Of a stretch of 64,000 nucleotides of DNA, positions 35,705-44,701 are shown piece by piece. The notes beneath the pieces are model-generated. The model searched no databases and was not told where the DNA came from. It saw only the letters and a list, made by a program, of their open reading frames with translations. The position numbers and the translations under genes were made by a program. Numbering within the stretch: position 1 is the stretch's first letter; each line of letters opens with the position of its first letter. Origin of the DNA: Flavobacterium quisquiliarum (GTDB taxonomy: Bacteria; Bacteroidota; Bacteroidia; Flavobacteriales; Flavobacteriaceae); assembly GCF_019308285.1 (NCBI RefSeq), contig NZ_WWEM01000037.1:124001-188000 (forward strand), written 5' to 3'.

Positions 35705-37104
35705 TGAAAAAGGAAAAGCTGTTATTACTGTTTCCAGATGGAGTAGGAATTAGAAATTATCTCTATTCAAATACGTTTCAGGATTTGGATAAGGATTTAG
35801 TCCTATTTCATAATTTTGACTTGGAAACAATAAAAGAAATCGGGAAAAATACCGTAATAGACGAAGACATTTCGATTCCTGAATACAAAGAATCTAAAAA
35901 AGAAAAATTTCTGCGTGAATTAATCTGTCTTTCGAGATTATATTACAATAATTCGATAGTTAATAATCCAACACTATTAACCAACTGGAATCGGAATCAT
36001 AAAGCGATATCCAAAAAAGTATTTTATAAATTCATTGAATTCTTAGCGCTGCGATTTAAAAAATATTCCAGTATTTTAAAATTAGAAAAAAAATATCAGG
36101 AAGCGCTACGTGAAAATGATTTTTATAAAGAAGTCAAAAGTATTTTAAAAGAAGTACAGCCTTCTCTTCTATTTTGTTCTCATCAACGAGCTTTAAAAGC
36201 GGCAACTATTTTTAGGGCTGCTGCCGATTTAGGAATTCCTACCGCAACAGTAATTTATTCATGGGATAATCTTCCTAAAGCACGTTTGGCACTACAGGCA
36301 GACAATTATTTTTTATGGTCAGAACACATGAAAAAAGAGCTAAATTTCTTTTATCCTGAAATTCAAGAAGAAAATATTCATGTCACAGGAACTCCTCAGT
36401 TTGAATTTTATAATCAAGAGGAGAATATATTAGAGAGAGATTTTTTTTATAGAAATTATAATCTGGATCAAAATAAAAAAATAATTTGCTTCTCCGGTGA
36501 TGACGTAAAGACATCTCCTGATGATCCAGATTATTTGAAAGATATTGCACAAGAAATTGTTAGTGCAGGTTTACAAGACCAATATCAAATATTATTTAGA
36601 AGATGCCCTGTTGATTTCTCGGGAAGATATTATAAAGTTGTTGAAGAATTTAGAGATCTTATTAAAGAAGCTCCTCCATTATGGTATTTTAGCAAATCCA
36701 AAGAATGGAGTGCCGTTTATCCAACTATAGATGATGTTAAATTATTAGTAAGCACTGCATTTTATTCAGATATAGTAGTGAATGTTGGATCTACAATGGC
36801 TTTTGATTTTGGAAAGTTTGATAAACCTTGTGTTTTTATTAATTATGATCAAAATAATAAAAAGAACGAGAACTGGTCTGTGAATACTATTTATCAATTT
36901 CAGCATTTTAGAAGCATGCCAAATCCAAATGCAGTTATATGGCTGAATAGCAGAGAAGAAATTATTGATAAAATCATTTATAAAAAAGGCTGGAAATCCA
37001 TGGAAAGTTTGAAGCAATGGTCAAATGAGGTTATAGGATCAGAACATGTAAGGGCTTCAAAGAATATTTCAGAGTTATTAAAGAAACTCATCAAAAAAGA
37101 ATAA
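35704..37104 (+). CDS. Putative GT-B glycosyltransferase of unknown family
   Basis: A 466-residue soluble protein. The N-terminal half has LLLLFPDGVGIRNYLYSNTF, a charged helical region (about 60-150), then LLFCSHQRALKAATIFRAAA and TATVIYSWDNLPKARLALQA. The C-terminal half looks like a nucleotide-sugar domain: IHVTGTPQFEFYNQEE, KKIICFSGDDVKT, and DIVVNVGSTMAFDFGKFDKP with CVFINYD. The G-S-T-x(3)-D pattern is reminiscent of CDP-glycerol- and Kdo-transferase-like GT-B folds. I cannot name a family. It lies just after neuBCA and the O-acylation pair, where a CMP-sugar transferase would be expected. That role is a hypothesis. Confidence 0.6.
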   Translation: MKKEKLLLLFPDGVGIRNYLYSNTFQDLDKDLVLFHNFDLETIKEIGKNTVIDEDISIPEYKESKKEKFLRELICLSRLYYNNSIVNNPTLLTNWNRNHKAISKKVFYKFIEFLALRFKKYSSILKLEKKYQEALRENDFYKEVKSILKEVQPSLLFCSHQRALKAATIFRAAADLGIPTATVIYSWDNLPKARLALQADNYFLWSEHMKKELNFFYPEIQEENIHVTGTPQFEFYNQEENILERDFFYRNYNLDQNKKIICFSGDDVKTSPDDPDYLKDIAQEIVSAGLQDQYQILFRRCPVDFSGRYYKVVEEFRDLIKEAPPLWYFSKSKEWSAVYPTIDDVKLLVSTAFYSDIVVNVGSTMAFDFGKFDKPCVFINYDQNNKKNENWSVNTIYQFQHFRSMPNPNAVIWLNSREEIIDKIIYKKGWKSMESLKQWSNEVIGSEHVRASKNISELLKKLIKKE

Positions 37105-37167
37105 CATGATTAAGATTTCCAAGAAGTCTTGAAGTCCTATTGAAGATTTAAAAAAAAATACTTTTAA

Positions 37168-38310
37168 ATGCACATCTGTTTTTTAACAAATGAATATCCC
37201 AAAAAAGGTTTTCCTCATGGAGGAATCGGTACTTTTGTCAAAACGATGGCCGAAGAACTGGTTAAAAATGATGTAAAAGTATCTGTTGTTGGAATTAATT
37301 ATACTTCAGATGATGAAATAGAAGCTCTAAATGGTGTAGATATTTATCGATTAAAAAAGAATAATGTAAAAGGATTTTCTTGGTATTTAAATTTTAAAGC
37401 GATCAATCTAAAAATTCGAGAAATTCATAAACAAGATCCAATTCAGATTATAGAAGCTTCTGAACTTGGTCTTGCGTTTCTTTCTAAAATAAAAGAGATT
37501 AAATACATTATAAGGCTTCACGGTGGTCACCATTTTTTCGCAGAAAGTGAAAAAAGAAAAATAAATAAATGGAAAGGATTTCAAGAAAAAAGATCTTTTA
37601 AAAAAGCCGACGGATTTATTGCAGTTTCACATTATGTCAAAAATCATACAGAGAAATATTTGAGCTATCATAATAAACCAATAGCCTATATAAGTAATCC
37701 AATCGATACAGATTTCTTTAAACCAATAGCCAATCATAGTGCAGGAAACAAGATCGTATTTGCAGGAACAGTATGCGAAAAGAAAGGTATAAGGCAGCTA
37801 ATACAAGCTTTCCCATTTGTTAAAAAAGAGTTTTCAGATGCAACTCTTGAAATTTATGGCAGAGATTGGTTTTTTCCAGATGGAAGTTCCTATATTAAAA
37901 TGCTTGAAGAAAAAGAATTACCACAATTGGGAGAAATAGTTAAAGATATTCATTTTCATGGAGCTATTCCTTATCAAGATATACCAAAAGCATATTCTGA
38001 AGCTTCAGTATGTGTATTTCCATCTCACATGGAAACACAGGGCTTAGTCGCTCCTGAGGCTATGGCTATGGAAAAACCTGTTGTTTTTACAAAATATGGT
38101 CCAGGGCCAGAAGCAGTAAAAGATTATGAGACAGGATTGTTATGCGATCCTTATATGCCTCAAGATATCGCTGAAAAGATTATTTGGGTTTTATCAAATA
38201 GCAAGAAAACAGAAGAGATGGGCAGAAAGGCACGACATGATGTTCTCGAAAAGTATGGACTTACTACCATTCTTTATAAGAATATTGACTTTTATAACCG
38301 TTTTTTGTGA
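37168..38310 (+). CDS. Family 4 glycosyltransferase
   Basis: A 380-residue GT-B enzyme with the WcaL/PimB-like opening MHICFLTNEYPKKGFPHGGI then GTFVKTMAEELVKN. YIIRLHGGHHFFAESEKRK is acceptor-side. The donor half contains KIVFAGTVCEKKGIRQLIQA from about residue 192. The EX7E motif lies in PSHMETQGLVAPEAMAMEKP. It is complete. A gap of 63 bases precedes it and 198 bases follow. Confidence 0.87.
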   Translation: MHICFLTNEYPKKGFPHGGIGTFVKTMAEELVKNDVKVSVVGINYTSDDEIEALNGVDIYRLKKNNVKGFSWYLNFKAINLKIREIHKQDPIQIIEASELGLAFLSKIKEIKYIIRLHGGHHFFAESEKRKINKWKGFQEKRSFKKADGFIAVSHYVKNHTEKYLSYHNKPIAYISNPIDTDFFKPIANHSAGNKIVFAGTVCEKKGIRQLIQAFPFVKKEFSDATLEIYGRDWFFPDGSSYIKMLEEKELPQLGEIVKDIHFHGAIPYQDIPKAYSEASVCVFPSHMETQGLVAPEAMAMEKPVVFTKYGPGPEAVKDYETGLLCDPYMPQDIAEKIIWVLSNSKKTEEMGRKARHDVLEKYGLTTILYKNIDFYNRFL

Positions 38311-38508
38311 AATATTGTATTTTTTTAAAGTCAATAAGAGTTTGCTTTAAGTATGATTGTAAATAATTAAAGCAGTTTTACAGCACTTATATTAGAATGA
38401 AAAAATATCTTGAAATGGAACGGAATAATTTTATATAGAGTAATTTGAATTTGCTCTCCAAAAAATTATATTAAAATGATATTAGCTATTACGAAAATAT
38501 AGAGTTTA

Positions 38509-39627
38509 ATGAAATTCGCTATAATTACACATGTTATTCATCTCAAAAGCGATAGCCGGTTTTTCGGTTATGCACCTTATGTTCGCGAAATGAATATTTG
38601 GTCTAAATATGTAGACCAATTAGTGATAGTAGCACCATTAGTAAAAAATAAACCAACCGAAATAGACATTCCTTACAATAAGGCTGAAATTGATTTTGTA
38701 AAGTTGCCAGATTTTAACCTTACAAGTTTTAAGAATATTATATTTTCCATTTTTAAAATTCCAATCATCCTTTGGAGAATATTTTGGGTAATGAAGAATG
38801 CTGATCACATTCATTTAAGGTGTCCAGGAAATATGGGATTGTTAGGATGTATAGTTCAAATCCTTTTTCCTTCTAAGCAAAAAACTGCAAAATATGCTGG
38901 TAATTGGGATCCGAGAAGTAAACAGCCCTTAACATATCGTATACAAAAATGGATTTTAAGTAATACATTTTTAACTCGAAACATGCAGGTTTTGGTTTAT
39001 GGTGAATGGGAAAATCAGTCTAGAAATATTAAATCTTTTTTTACGGCAACATATCATGAGTCTGAAAAAGAAATTATTGCTAAAAATAGTGTAGATGTTG
39101 AAACTAATTTCATCTTTGTTGGAAGTTTAGTTCTTGGAAAAAATCCAATGTATGCTGTGAGAATTATTGAAGAATTAGTAAAAAATGGTAAGAAAGCGGT
39201 ACTTCATATTTTTGGCGAAGGAATTGAACGAAAAAATATAGAAGCCTATATAAAAAATAATAAACTTGAAAATTTTGTTTTTTTACATGGAAATCAAAAT
39301 AAAGAAACTGTAAAACAATTTTATAAAAAAAGTCATTTTGTTATTCTGCCTTCTAAAAGTGAAGGCTGGCCAAAAGCTGTTGCAGAGGGAATGTTTTGGG
39401 GATGTGTTCCAATCGCAACTAAAGTTTCAAGTGTTCCTTTTATGCTTGATTATGGAAAGAGAGGAATTTTATTAGAGATGGATCTGGAAAAGGATTCAAG
39501 TAGAATTATAGATCTTATTTCGAATCAAAATTCTTTCAAGGAAATGAGCACACAGTCTTTAGAATGGTCACATAATTTTACAATTGATAGATTTGAAAAC
39601 GAAATAGAAAAATTGTTTATCAGATGA
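38509..39627 (+). CDS. Family 4-like glycosyltransferase
   Basis: A 372-residue GT-B protein. FAIITHVIHLKSDSRFFGYA starts the acceptor half; HIHLRCPGNMGLLGCIVQIL and KYAGNWDPRSKQPLTYR follow. The donor half begins NFIFVGSLVLGKNPMYAVRI near residue 204. VILPSKSEGWPKAVAEGMFW and GCVPIATKVSSVP hold the E-rich motif and donor loop. It follows a 198-base gap in which I see no gene or clear promoter, and overlaps the next gene by four bases (ATGA). Confidence 0.83.
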   Translation: MKFAIITHVIHLKSDSRFFGYAPYVREMNIWSKYVDQLVIVAPLVKNKPTEIDIPYNKAEIDFVKLPDFNLTSFKNIIFSIFKIPIILWRIFWVMKNADHIHLRCPGNMGLLGCIVQILFPSKQKTAKYAGNWDPRSKQPLTYRIQKWILSNTFLTRNMQVLVYGEWENQSRNIKSFFTATYHESEKEIIAKNSVDVETNFIFVGSLVLGKNPMYAVRIIEELVKNGKKAVLHIFGEGIERKNIEAYIKNNKLENFVFLHGNQNKETVKQFYKKSHFVILPSKSEGWPKAVAEGMFWGCVPIATKVSSVPFMLDYGKRGILLEMDLEKDSSRIIDLISNQNSFKEMSTQSLEWSHNFTIDRFENEIEKLFIR

Positions 39628-40733
39628 GAGTTCTTCAACTAATAGATTCTTTAGAACCAGGAGGTGCTGAACGAATGGCTGTAAATTATGCTAATGCGTT
39701 GTCGAGGAAAATTGAATTCTCTGGTCTGGTTTCTACAAGAAAAAAGGGAAGACTTTTAGATTTAATAGACCCTAAAGTTTCTTTTTTGTTTCTGAAAAAA
39801 ACGAAAAAAATTGACTTGAATTCGATTCTACGATTAAAGAAATATGCAATTAGTAACAATATAAATGTTATTCATGCTCACAGCTCTTCTTTTTTTACAG
39901 CAATACTTCTAAAATTGATTTTGCCCAAAATTATGATTATTTGGCATGACCATTATGGAATTTCTCAAGACTTATCAGCAAGAAAAAATGTAAGTTTGAG
40001 AATAGGTTCACTTTTTTTTGCAGGAGTAATCTCTGTAAATTTATTTTTAAAGAGATGGGCAGAGAGTTATTTATTTTGCTCTAATGTTACCTATTTGCCA
40101 AATTTTATTGAGAAATCCCAAGATGTTTGTAAAAATTTGAACTTAAAAGGTAATATAGGCAAGAGAATTGTTTGTGTGGCAAACTTGCGTCAGCAAAAAA
40201 ATCATGAGTTATTAATTGATGCCGCAAGTTTTATAAAGAAAAAATATCCAGATTGGACTTTTCATTTGTTCGGGAAAGATTTTAATGATGAATATTCCGA
40301 AAGAATCAAAAAAAGTATAGTAGATTTAGAGTTAGAAGAAACGATTTTCTTCTATGGAACAATCAATAATATCTCATCAGCTCTTAAGCAATCGAATATT
40401 GCTGTGTTGCCCTCATTGTCAGAAGGACTTCCTTTGGCAATTTTAGAATATGGGGAGCACAAGCTTCCTGTTGTAAGCACAAATGTGGGGCAGATTTCAA
40501 ATGTAATTACTTCAGAAAAAGAAGGAATTGTTATAGAGTCAAATAATCTAAAGCAATTAATAGAAGCAATTGAAAAACTTATTTTGAACGAAAAGCTTAG
40601 AGAAAATTTAGGGCAAGCATTATATGATAAGGTTAAGTCATATAGTGAAGAAAAAGTTATTGAAGACTATTTGATATGGCTGAATTCTTTTGCATCACCT
40701 GCTTTAAAAAAGAAAAAAGAAAATGGAAAATAA
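39624..40733 (+). CDS. Family 4 glycosyltransferase
   Basis: A 369-residue GT-B enzyme. The opening MRVLQLIDSLEPGGAERMAV is the classic GG-E motif of GT4 enzymes of the WbnH/PglJ style. VIHAHSSSFFTAILLKLIL and IIWHDHYGISQDLSARK follow. The donor half starts RIVCVANLRQQKNHELLIDA near residue 189. PSLSEGLPLAILEYGEHKLP carries EX7E. It overlaps the O-antigen ligase-like gene by 11 bases and may complete the oligosaccharide just before polymerisation or ligation. Confidence 0.88.
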   Translation: MRVLQLIDSLEPGGAERMAVNYANALSRKIEFSGLVSTRKKGRLLDLIDPKVSFLFLKKTKKIDLNSILRLKKYAISNNINVIHAHSSSFFTAILLKLILPKIMIIWHDHYGISQDLSARKNVSLRIGSLFFAGVISVNLFLKRWAESYLFCSNVTYLPNFIEKSQDVCKNLNLKGNIGKRIVCVANLRQQKNHELLIDAASFIKKKYPDWTFHLFGKDFNDEYSERIKKSIVDLELEETIFFYGTINNISSALKQSNIAVLPSLSEGLPLAILEYGEHKLPVVSTNVGQISNVITSEKEGIVIESNNLKQLIEAIEKLILNEKLRENLGQALYDKVKSYSEEKVIEDYLIWLNSFASPALKKKKENGK

Positions 40734-42075
40734 ATCAACATCATACACCTATCTTATTTTTCTTCACGTTATAATAGGAGTAATAGTGTTTGCAATACCA
40801 TTATTGTCAAAAATCTACGCTCTTATAATTCCTGTAGTTGGTTTTTATTTAGTTATTCGTAATAAAAATAGTAACCATGAAGTAATATTAGTATCGGCTT
40901 ATTTAGTAGGTGTTGAGGTTTTTTTGAGGATGACGGGAGGAAATTTAAATAATGAATATATAAAATTGTGTGTCATTATCTTTATGATTATAGGAATGCT
41001 GTACAAGAATTTTGCAATGGGCTCATTAATTTATGGCTTGTTCCTGCTCTTATTGATTCCAGGTATTTTGGTAGCAAGAGAAATCGCAGAAGTTAATTTT
41101 GATACTGATTTAAAAAAAGCTATAATGTTTAACTTGTCTGGACCAGTTTGTTTAGGAATTGCTTCTCTATATATGTATAAAAGAAGAATTTTATTTACAG
41201 ATCTACAAAAGATTCTAAAGGTAATGGGGTTGCCAATAATTTCAACTGTAGTATATCTTTTTCTTTTTAATCCAAGTATTAAAGACGTGGTTACAGGAAC
41301 CCAATCTAATTTTGAAACTTCAGGAGGTTTTGGTCCTAATCAGGTTTCTACAATTTTAGGACTCGGAATGTTTGTGTTTTTTTCTCAATTAGTTCTTTTT
41401 TCAAAATCTAAAGGAATGATTTTTCTTAATGGAATTCTCTTTGTTTTTATAACTTATCGAGGACTTGCGACTTTTTCTAGAGGTGGGATAATTACGGGTG
41501 TAGCAATGATTGTATGTTTAATAATGATCCTTTATTTATTCTCCAATGCTATGGGAAAAGCCAAAGTTAGCATAGTGATAGCTTTGTCATTTTTTGCTGG
41601 ACTTGCAATTTGGGGATATACTTCTATGCAGACTAGGGGATTAATTGAAAAAAGATATGCTAATAAAGACGCAAGAGGAAGAGAGAAAAAAGATCGATTG
41701 GGAGGTAGAGAAGCTATTATGGATGCAGATTATGAATTGTTTTTGGAAAATCCTATTATGGGAATTGGAGTTGGTATTGGAAAGGAATTACGAAAAGAAT
41801 CTCTAGGGCAAGAAGTTGCTTCTCATAATGAAATTACAAGAATGATTAGTGAACATGGTTTGTTTGGAATTTTTGGTCTTTTTATACTTTTTTTGACTCC
41901 TTTCACACTATACATCAATAATCGACAGCACTTGTATTTTTTATCTTTCTTTGTTTTTTGGATGCTTACAATAAATCATGCGGCAATGCGAATAGCAGCG
42001 CCAGCATTTATTTATAGTTTATCTCTTCTTTCTGTTCAGATAAAAAATCCTGAAAAAACAGAATCTCCTCATTAG
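40723..42075 (+). CDS. O-antigen ligase/polymerase-like membrane protein (Wzy_C/WaaL family)
   Basis: A 450-residue protein with about 12 spans. The long periplasmic loop contains TRGLIEKRYANKDARGREKK and the following DRLGGREAIMDADYELFLENP region. The downstream MGIGVGIGKELRKES, then ASHNEITRMISEHGLFGI, contains the H-x2-x motif typical of O-antigen ligase/polymerase proteins. It could polymerise repeat units or ligate glycan to lipid A core or protein; family membership does not decide which. An EpsG-like protein at 5410 is the other Wzy candidate, so this one may be the ligase, or the polymerase of a second glycan. Confidence 0.82.
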   Translation: MENKSTSYTYLIFLHVIIGVIVFAIPLLSKIYALIIPVVGFYLVIRNKNSNHEVILVSAYLVGVEVFLRMTGGNLNNEYIKLCVIIFMIIGMLYKNFAMGSLIYGLFLLLLIPGILVAREIAEVNFDTDLKKAIMFNLSGPVCLGIASLYMYKRRILFTDLQKILKVMGLPIISTVVYLFLFNPSIKDVVTGTQSNFETSGGFGPNQVSTILGLGMFVFFSQLVLFSKSKGMIFLNGILFVFITYRGLATFSRGGIITGVAMIVCLIMILYLFSNAMGKAKVSIVIALSFFAGLAIWGYTSMQTRGLIEKRYANKDARGREKKDRLGGREAIMDADYELFLENPIMGIGVGIGKELRKESLGQEVASHNEITRMISEHGLFGIFGLFILFLTPFTLYINNRQHLYFLSFFVFWMLTINHAAMRIAAPAFIYSLSLLSVQIKNPEKTESPH

Positions 42076-42094
42076 GTTAATTCATTTTTTATAA

Positions 42095-42102
42095 TACATT
42101 TG
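42095..42102 (+). promoter_or_regulatory. Candidate -7 promoter element (TACATTTG)
   Basis: TACATTTG matches TAnnTTTG exactly and stands 32 bases before the ATG of the initiating sugar transferase, in the 59-base gap after the ligase-like gene. A -33 TTG at normal spacing is not evident. It would let the WcaJ-like gene be expressed apart from the long upstream operon. Confidence 0.5.
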
Positions 42103-42134
42103 CCTCAAGTTTAAGCCCCTAACAAACTTTAAAA

Positions 42135-43529
42135 ATGTCTTTAAAAAGAAAAATGCATTTCGAGATTTCAGAAAGAAAAGTTCTACTTTCTCTTTTTGAC
42201 GCCGCATTTATATTAAGTGCGCTGCTTTTACTCAGCTTACTTTTCGACTATCAATATTATGCTCTAGAAAATGGTAAATACTTAAAGTCATTTTTATTGA
42301 TTGGTTATGTTTTCGTCTTTGGAACTATTTTCGAAATGTATGATCTTCAGACGGCCAGTAATCACTTTCAAATTTTGCGAAGTGTTGTTCTTACTTCAAT
42401 TACGGCTGTAACAGTATATCTGCTAACGCCGTTTTTATCTCCTGAACTTCCTAAACAGAGATTAGCTATTGTTATTTTTTATTTTGCAGTTTTAAGTTCA
42501 TTATTGCTTTGGCGTTTATTTTATGTCTATTTTCTTGCTTCACATCGTTTTGCACAAAATGTAGTTTTGATTTGTGACCAAAGTGAAGTTGAAGAATTGG
42601 TTATAGGACTTGAAAATGTCGATCCTCATTATAGAATAATTGGCTTTGTGAATTCAGATACAGATTCTATAGAAAATTTTGACTTTCATTATGTGAGAGA
42701 AGTTAAAAAGGAGGACTTAGAATCATTTGTAACCCAAAATAATGTCTCTGAAATCGTTATAGCGTCACAAAAAACAGACGGTATAACAGCCACTTTATAC
42801 CAGCAGTTACTTCATTTATTAGAAAACGGAAATGTAATTCGCGAATATACACAGGTATACGAGAGTAAAACCCAGAGAATTCCAGTGCACTATATCGGGA
42901 GAGATTTTTATCGTTTTTTCCCTTTTAGTAGAAGTAATAGTAACAGATTATACTTGCTGTTGATTAGAGTAATGGAGTTTTTCTTTTCTTTTGTAGGACT
43001 TGTGTTTTGTGGCATTTTTATTCCGATAATTGCAATAGGTAATTTCTTCGCCAATAAAGGGAGTCTTTTTTATACACAGGAAAGAGTAGGTAAAAACGGA
43101 GTTGTTTTTAAGATTTATAAGTTTAGAACAATGACTGCAAATTCTGAAACCAACGGAGCCGTTTTTGCAACTCATGATGACAAAAGAGTGACTCCTTTTG
43201 GTAAATTTATGAGAAAATCAAGAATTGACGAACTACCTCAATTTATTAATGTTTTAAAAGGTGATATGGCTGTTATTGGGCCAAGACCAGAAAGACCTTT
43301 CTTTGTGGAAGAAATCGCTGCAATAATGCCTTTCTATGAAACTCGCCACGTTGTTAAACCTGGACTTACAGGTTGGGCGCAAGTGAATTATTCTTACGGT
43401 GAATCAATTGATGAGAGTTTGATCAAACTCCAATACGATTTGTACTATATCAAACACAGAAGCATTTTTCTGGATTTGAGTATTACTTTCAAAACAATTA
43501 CCACAGTTTTATTCTATAGAGGACAATAG
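42135..43529 (+). CDS. Polyprenyl-phosphate hexose-1-phosphate transferase (WcaJ/WbaP-like)
   Basis: A 464-residue polyisoprenyl-phosphate transferase with four N-terminal membrane spans (about 12-130), a Rossmann-like middle (CoA-binding-like), and a C-terminal catalytic domain after a re-entrant helix at about 275-305. YTQERVGKNGVVFKIYKFRT, GKFMRKSRIDELPQFINVLK, GDMAVIGPRPERPFFVEEIA and KPGLTGWAQVNYSYG are signature segments. It starts a glycan by moving glucose- or galactose-1-phosphate, or a HexNAc, to undecaprenyl phosphate. This is the second initiating enzyme of the locus, of a different fold from the WecA-like one at 8190. Its stop codon directly abuts the stop of the convergent DUF4105 gene. 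Confidence 0.92.
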   Translation: MSLKRKMHFEISERKVLLSLFDAAFILSALLLLSLLFDYQYYALENGKYLKSFLLIGYVFVFGTIFEMYDLQTASNHFQILRSVVLTSITAVTVYLLTPFLSPELPKQRLAIVIFYFAVLSSLLLWRLFYVYFLASHRFAQNVVLICDQSEVEELVIGLENVDPHYRIIGFVNSDTDSIENFDFHYVREVKKEDLESFVTQNNVSEIVIASQKTDGITATLYQQLLHLLENGNVIREYTQVYESKTQRIPVHYIGRDFYRFFPFSRSNSNRLYLLLIRVMEFFFSFVGLVFCGIFIPIIAIGNFFANKGSLFYTQERVGKNGVVFKIYKFRTMTANSETNGAVFATHDDKRVTPFGKFMRKSRIDELPQFINVLKGDMAVIGPRPERPFFVEEIAAIMPFYETRHVVKPGLTGWAQVNYSYGESIDESLIKLQYDLYYIKHRSIFLDLSITFKTITTVLFYRGQ

Positions 43530-44666
43530 TTAAATGATAATCGGAATTGGTTTTTTATTGCGAATTCCAGTTCTAACTAAAACTACTCCACTTGTAATGA
43601 TCAATGGTAAAGTGATAAAGAAATGTGCTTTATTAATTAAAAACAAAAAATAAATCACTAAAAGCACAAAGTTGATTAGTGAAAATCTATACGTCCATAG
43701 TTTGTTTTTGAAAACAGAAAACAAAACCAAAAGCAATAAAAGCGGACTGAAAAGCAGTACATTATAATTCATCGCCAGTTCTTGGTGAAAAGAATAAAAT
43801 CCCATTACAACAAAGAATATTCCAATAAGAGATAAAATCAGAAGATAGATTTTGTCGACTGTTTTATTTCTTGCTAACACCACAAAACCCAAAATAAAAA
43901 GATAAGTATAAATGTTATTCCAAAAAGATTTTGGAGTTTCCTTCGTAAATTCTAACAAGGTTTTAGACTTACTTACCAAAGGTTTATTTTGAAATGTAGT
44001 TTTCTCCAAACTATTTTTCAATTCAAAAGGAAGAAAAATTCGGGTTCCCATTTGATCTACTTTGGTTCCGAAAATAATACTCGTTCCCAATTGATCGTAG
44101 AAATGTCCGTCAAAGTAAGGAAAAAGAATAGAGCGGTAGGTTTTGTCTGTATCTCCTTTTTTTGTAATTATTTCTTGACCTATAGATTTATTGATCACAT
44201 CAACAACCATTGAAGTGCAGTTTTTGTCAATAAACTTATAAGTATAATAACGTTCATCAGAAGCTAAAACGGCGTTTAATTGATCAAAAAGTTTTTGTTT
44301 TAAAGCTAAAGAAATTAATAATTCTTGTTCGTAGATACTTCTTTTTTCATAAGTATATTCATTTAAAAAATCGGCAAAAGAATGAACAGTAGCAAAATAC
44401 TGTAAATCGCCTTTTGCAAATTTCATTACGAAATTCGGTGTTCTAAAATCAAAAGTTCCATAATTGTAAACCACGTCAAAATTATTTCCAGGATCCGAAA
44501 CCCGAATACCAGTATGTCCAAATAAAGAATAACTTTCATTTCCAAGGCCGCAGGTTAGGACACTAATTTTAGCATCTTTAGATAAAGGCAAACTTTGGCT
44601 GAAACCAATAAAACTAGCTAAGAAGAATAAAATAAAAAGTGTTTTTTTGAACAGAACAGTTTTCAT
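43530..44666 (-). CDS. DUF4105-domain membrane protein with signal peptide
   Basis: A 378-residue protein beginning with a signal sequence (about residues 1-25, FILFFLASFIGFSQS). A DUF4105 domain follows, with ISVLTCGLGNESYSLFGHTG and VYNYGTFDFRTPNFVMKF, then KNCTSMVVDVINKSIGQ. The C-terminal third contains about five membrane spans. DUF4105 (related to the Lnb amidase/N-acyltransferase N-terminal region) has a cysteine-histidine arrangement like NlpC/P60 enzymes, here Cys39 (LTCGLG), His51 (FGHTG) and Cys ~150 (NCTSM). Its substrate is unknown. It lies 35 bases downstream of the PorV/PorQ-like gene, probably in one operon. Confidence 0.85.
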   Translation of the reverse strand: MKTVLFKKTLFILFFLASFIGFSQSLPLSKDAKISVLTCGLGNESYSLFGHTGIRVSDPGNNFDVVYNYGTFDFRTPNFVMKFAKGDLQYFATVHSFADFLNEYTYEKRSIYEQELLISLALKQKLFDQLNAVLASDERYYTYKFIDKNCTSMVVDVINKSIGQEIITKKGDTDKTYRSILFPYFDGHFYDQLGTSIIFGTKVDQMGTRIFLPFELKNSLEKTTFQNKPLVSKSKTLLEFTKETPKSFWNNIYTYLFILGFVVLARNKTVDKIYLLILSLIGIFFVVMGFYSFHQELAMNYNVLLFSPLLLLLVLFSVFKNKLWTYRFSLINFVLLVIYFLFLINKAHFFITLPLIITSGVVLVRTGIRNKKPIPIII

Positions 44667-44701
44667 GTTTTAAAATTTTAAAAGATTTTATGGTTTTGTA
44701 A

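Noticed and set aside
38311..38508. Possible gene or remnant in the 198-base gap
   Set aside because: All frames have early stops and no readable motif. It is AT-rich non-coding sequence as far as I can see.
1..43529. Insertion sequence or integrase explaining the mosaic locus
   Set aside because: No transposase, integrase or terminal repeat pair was recognised in the locus, so the mosaic idea rests on gene content alone.
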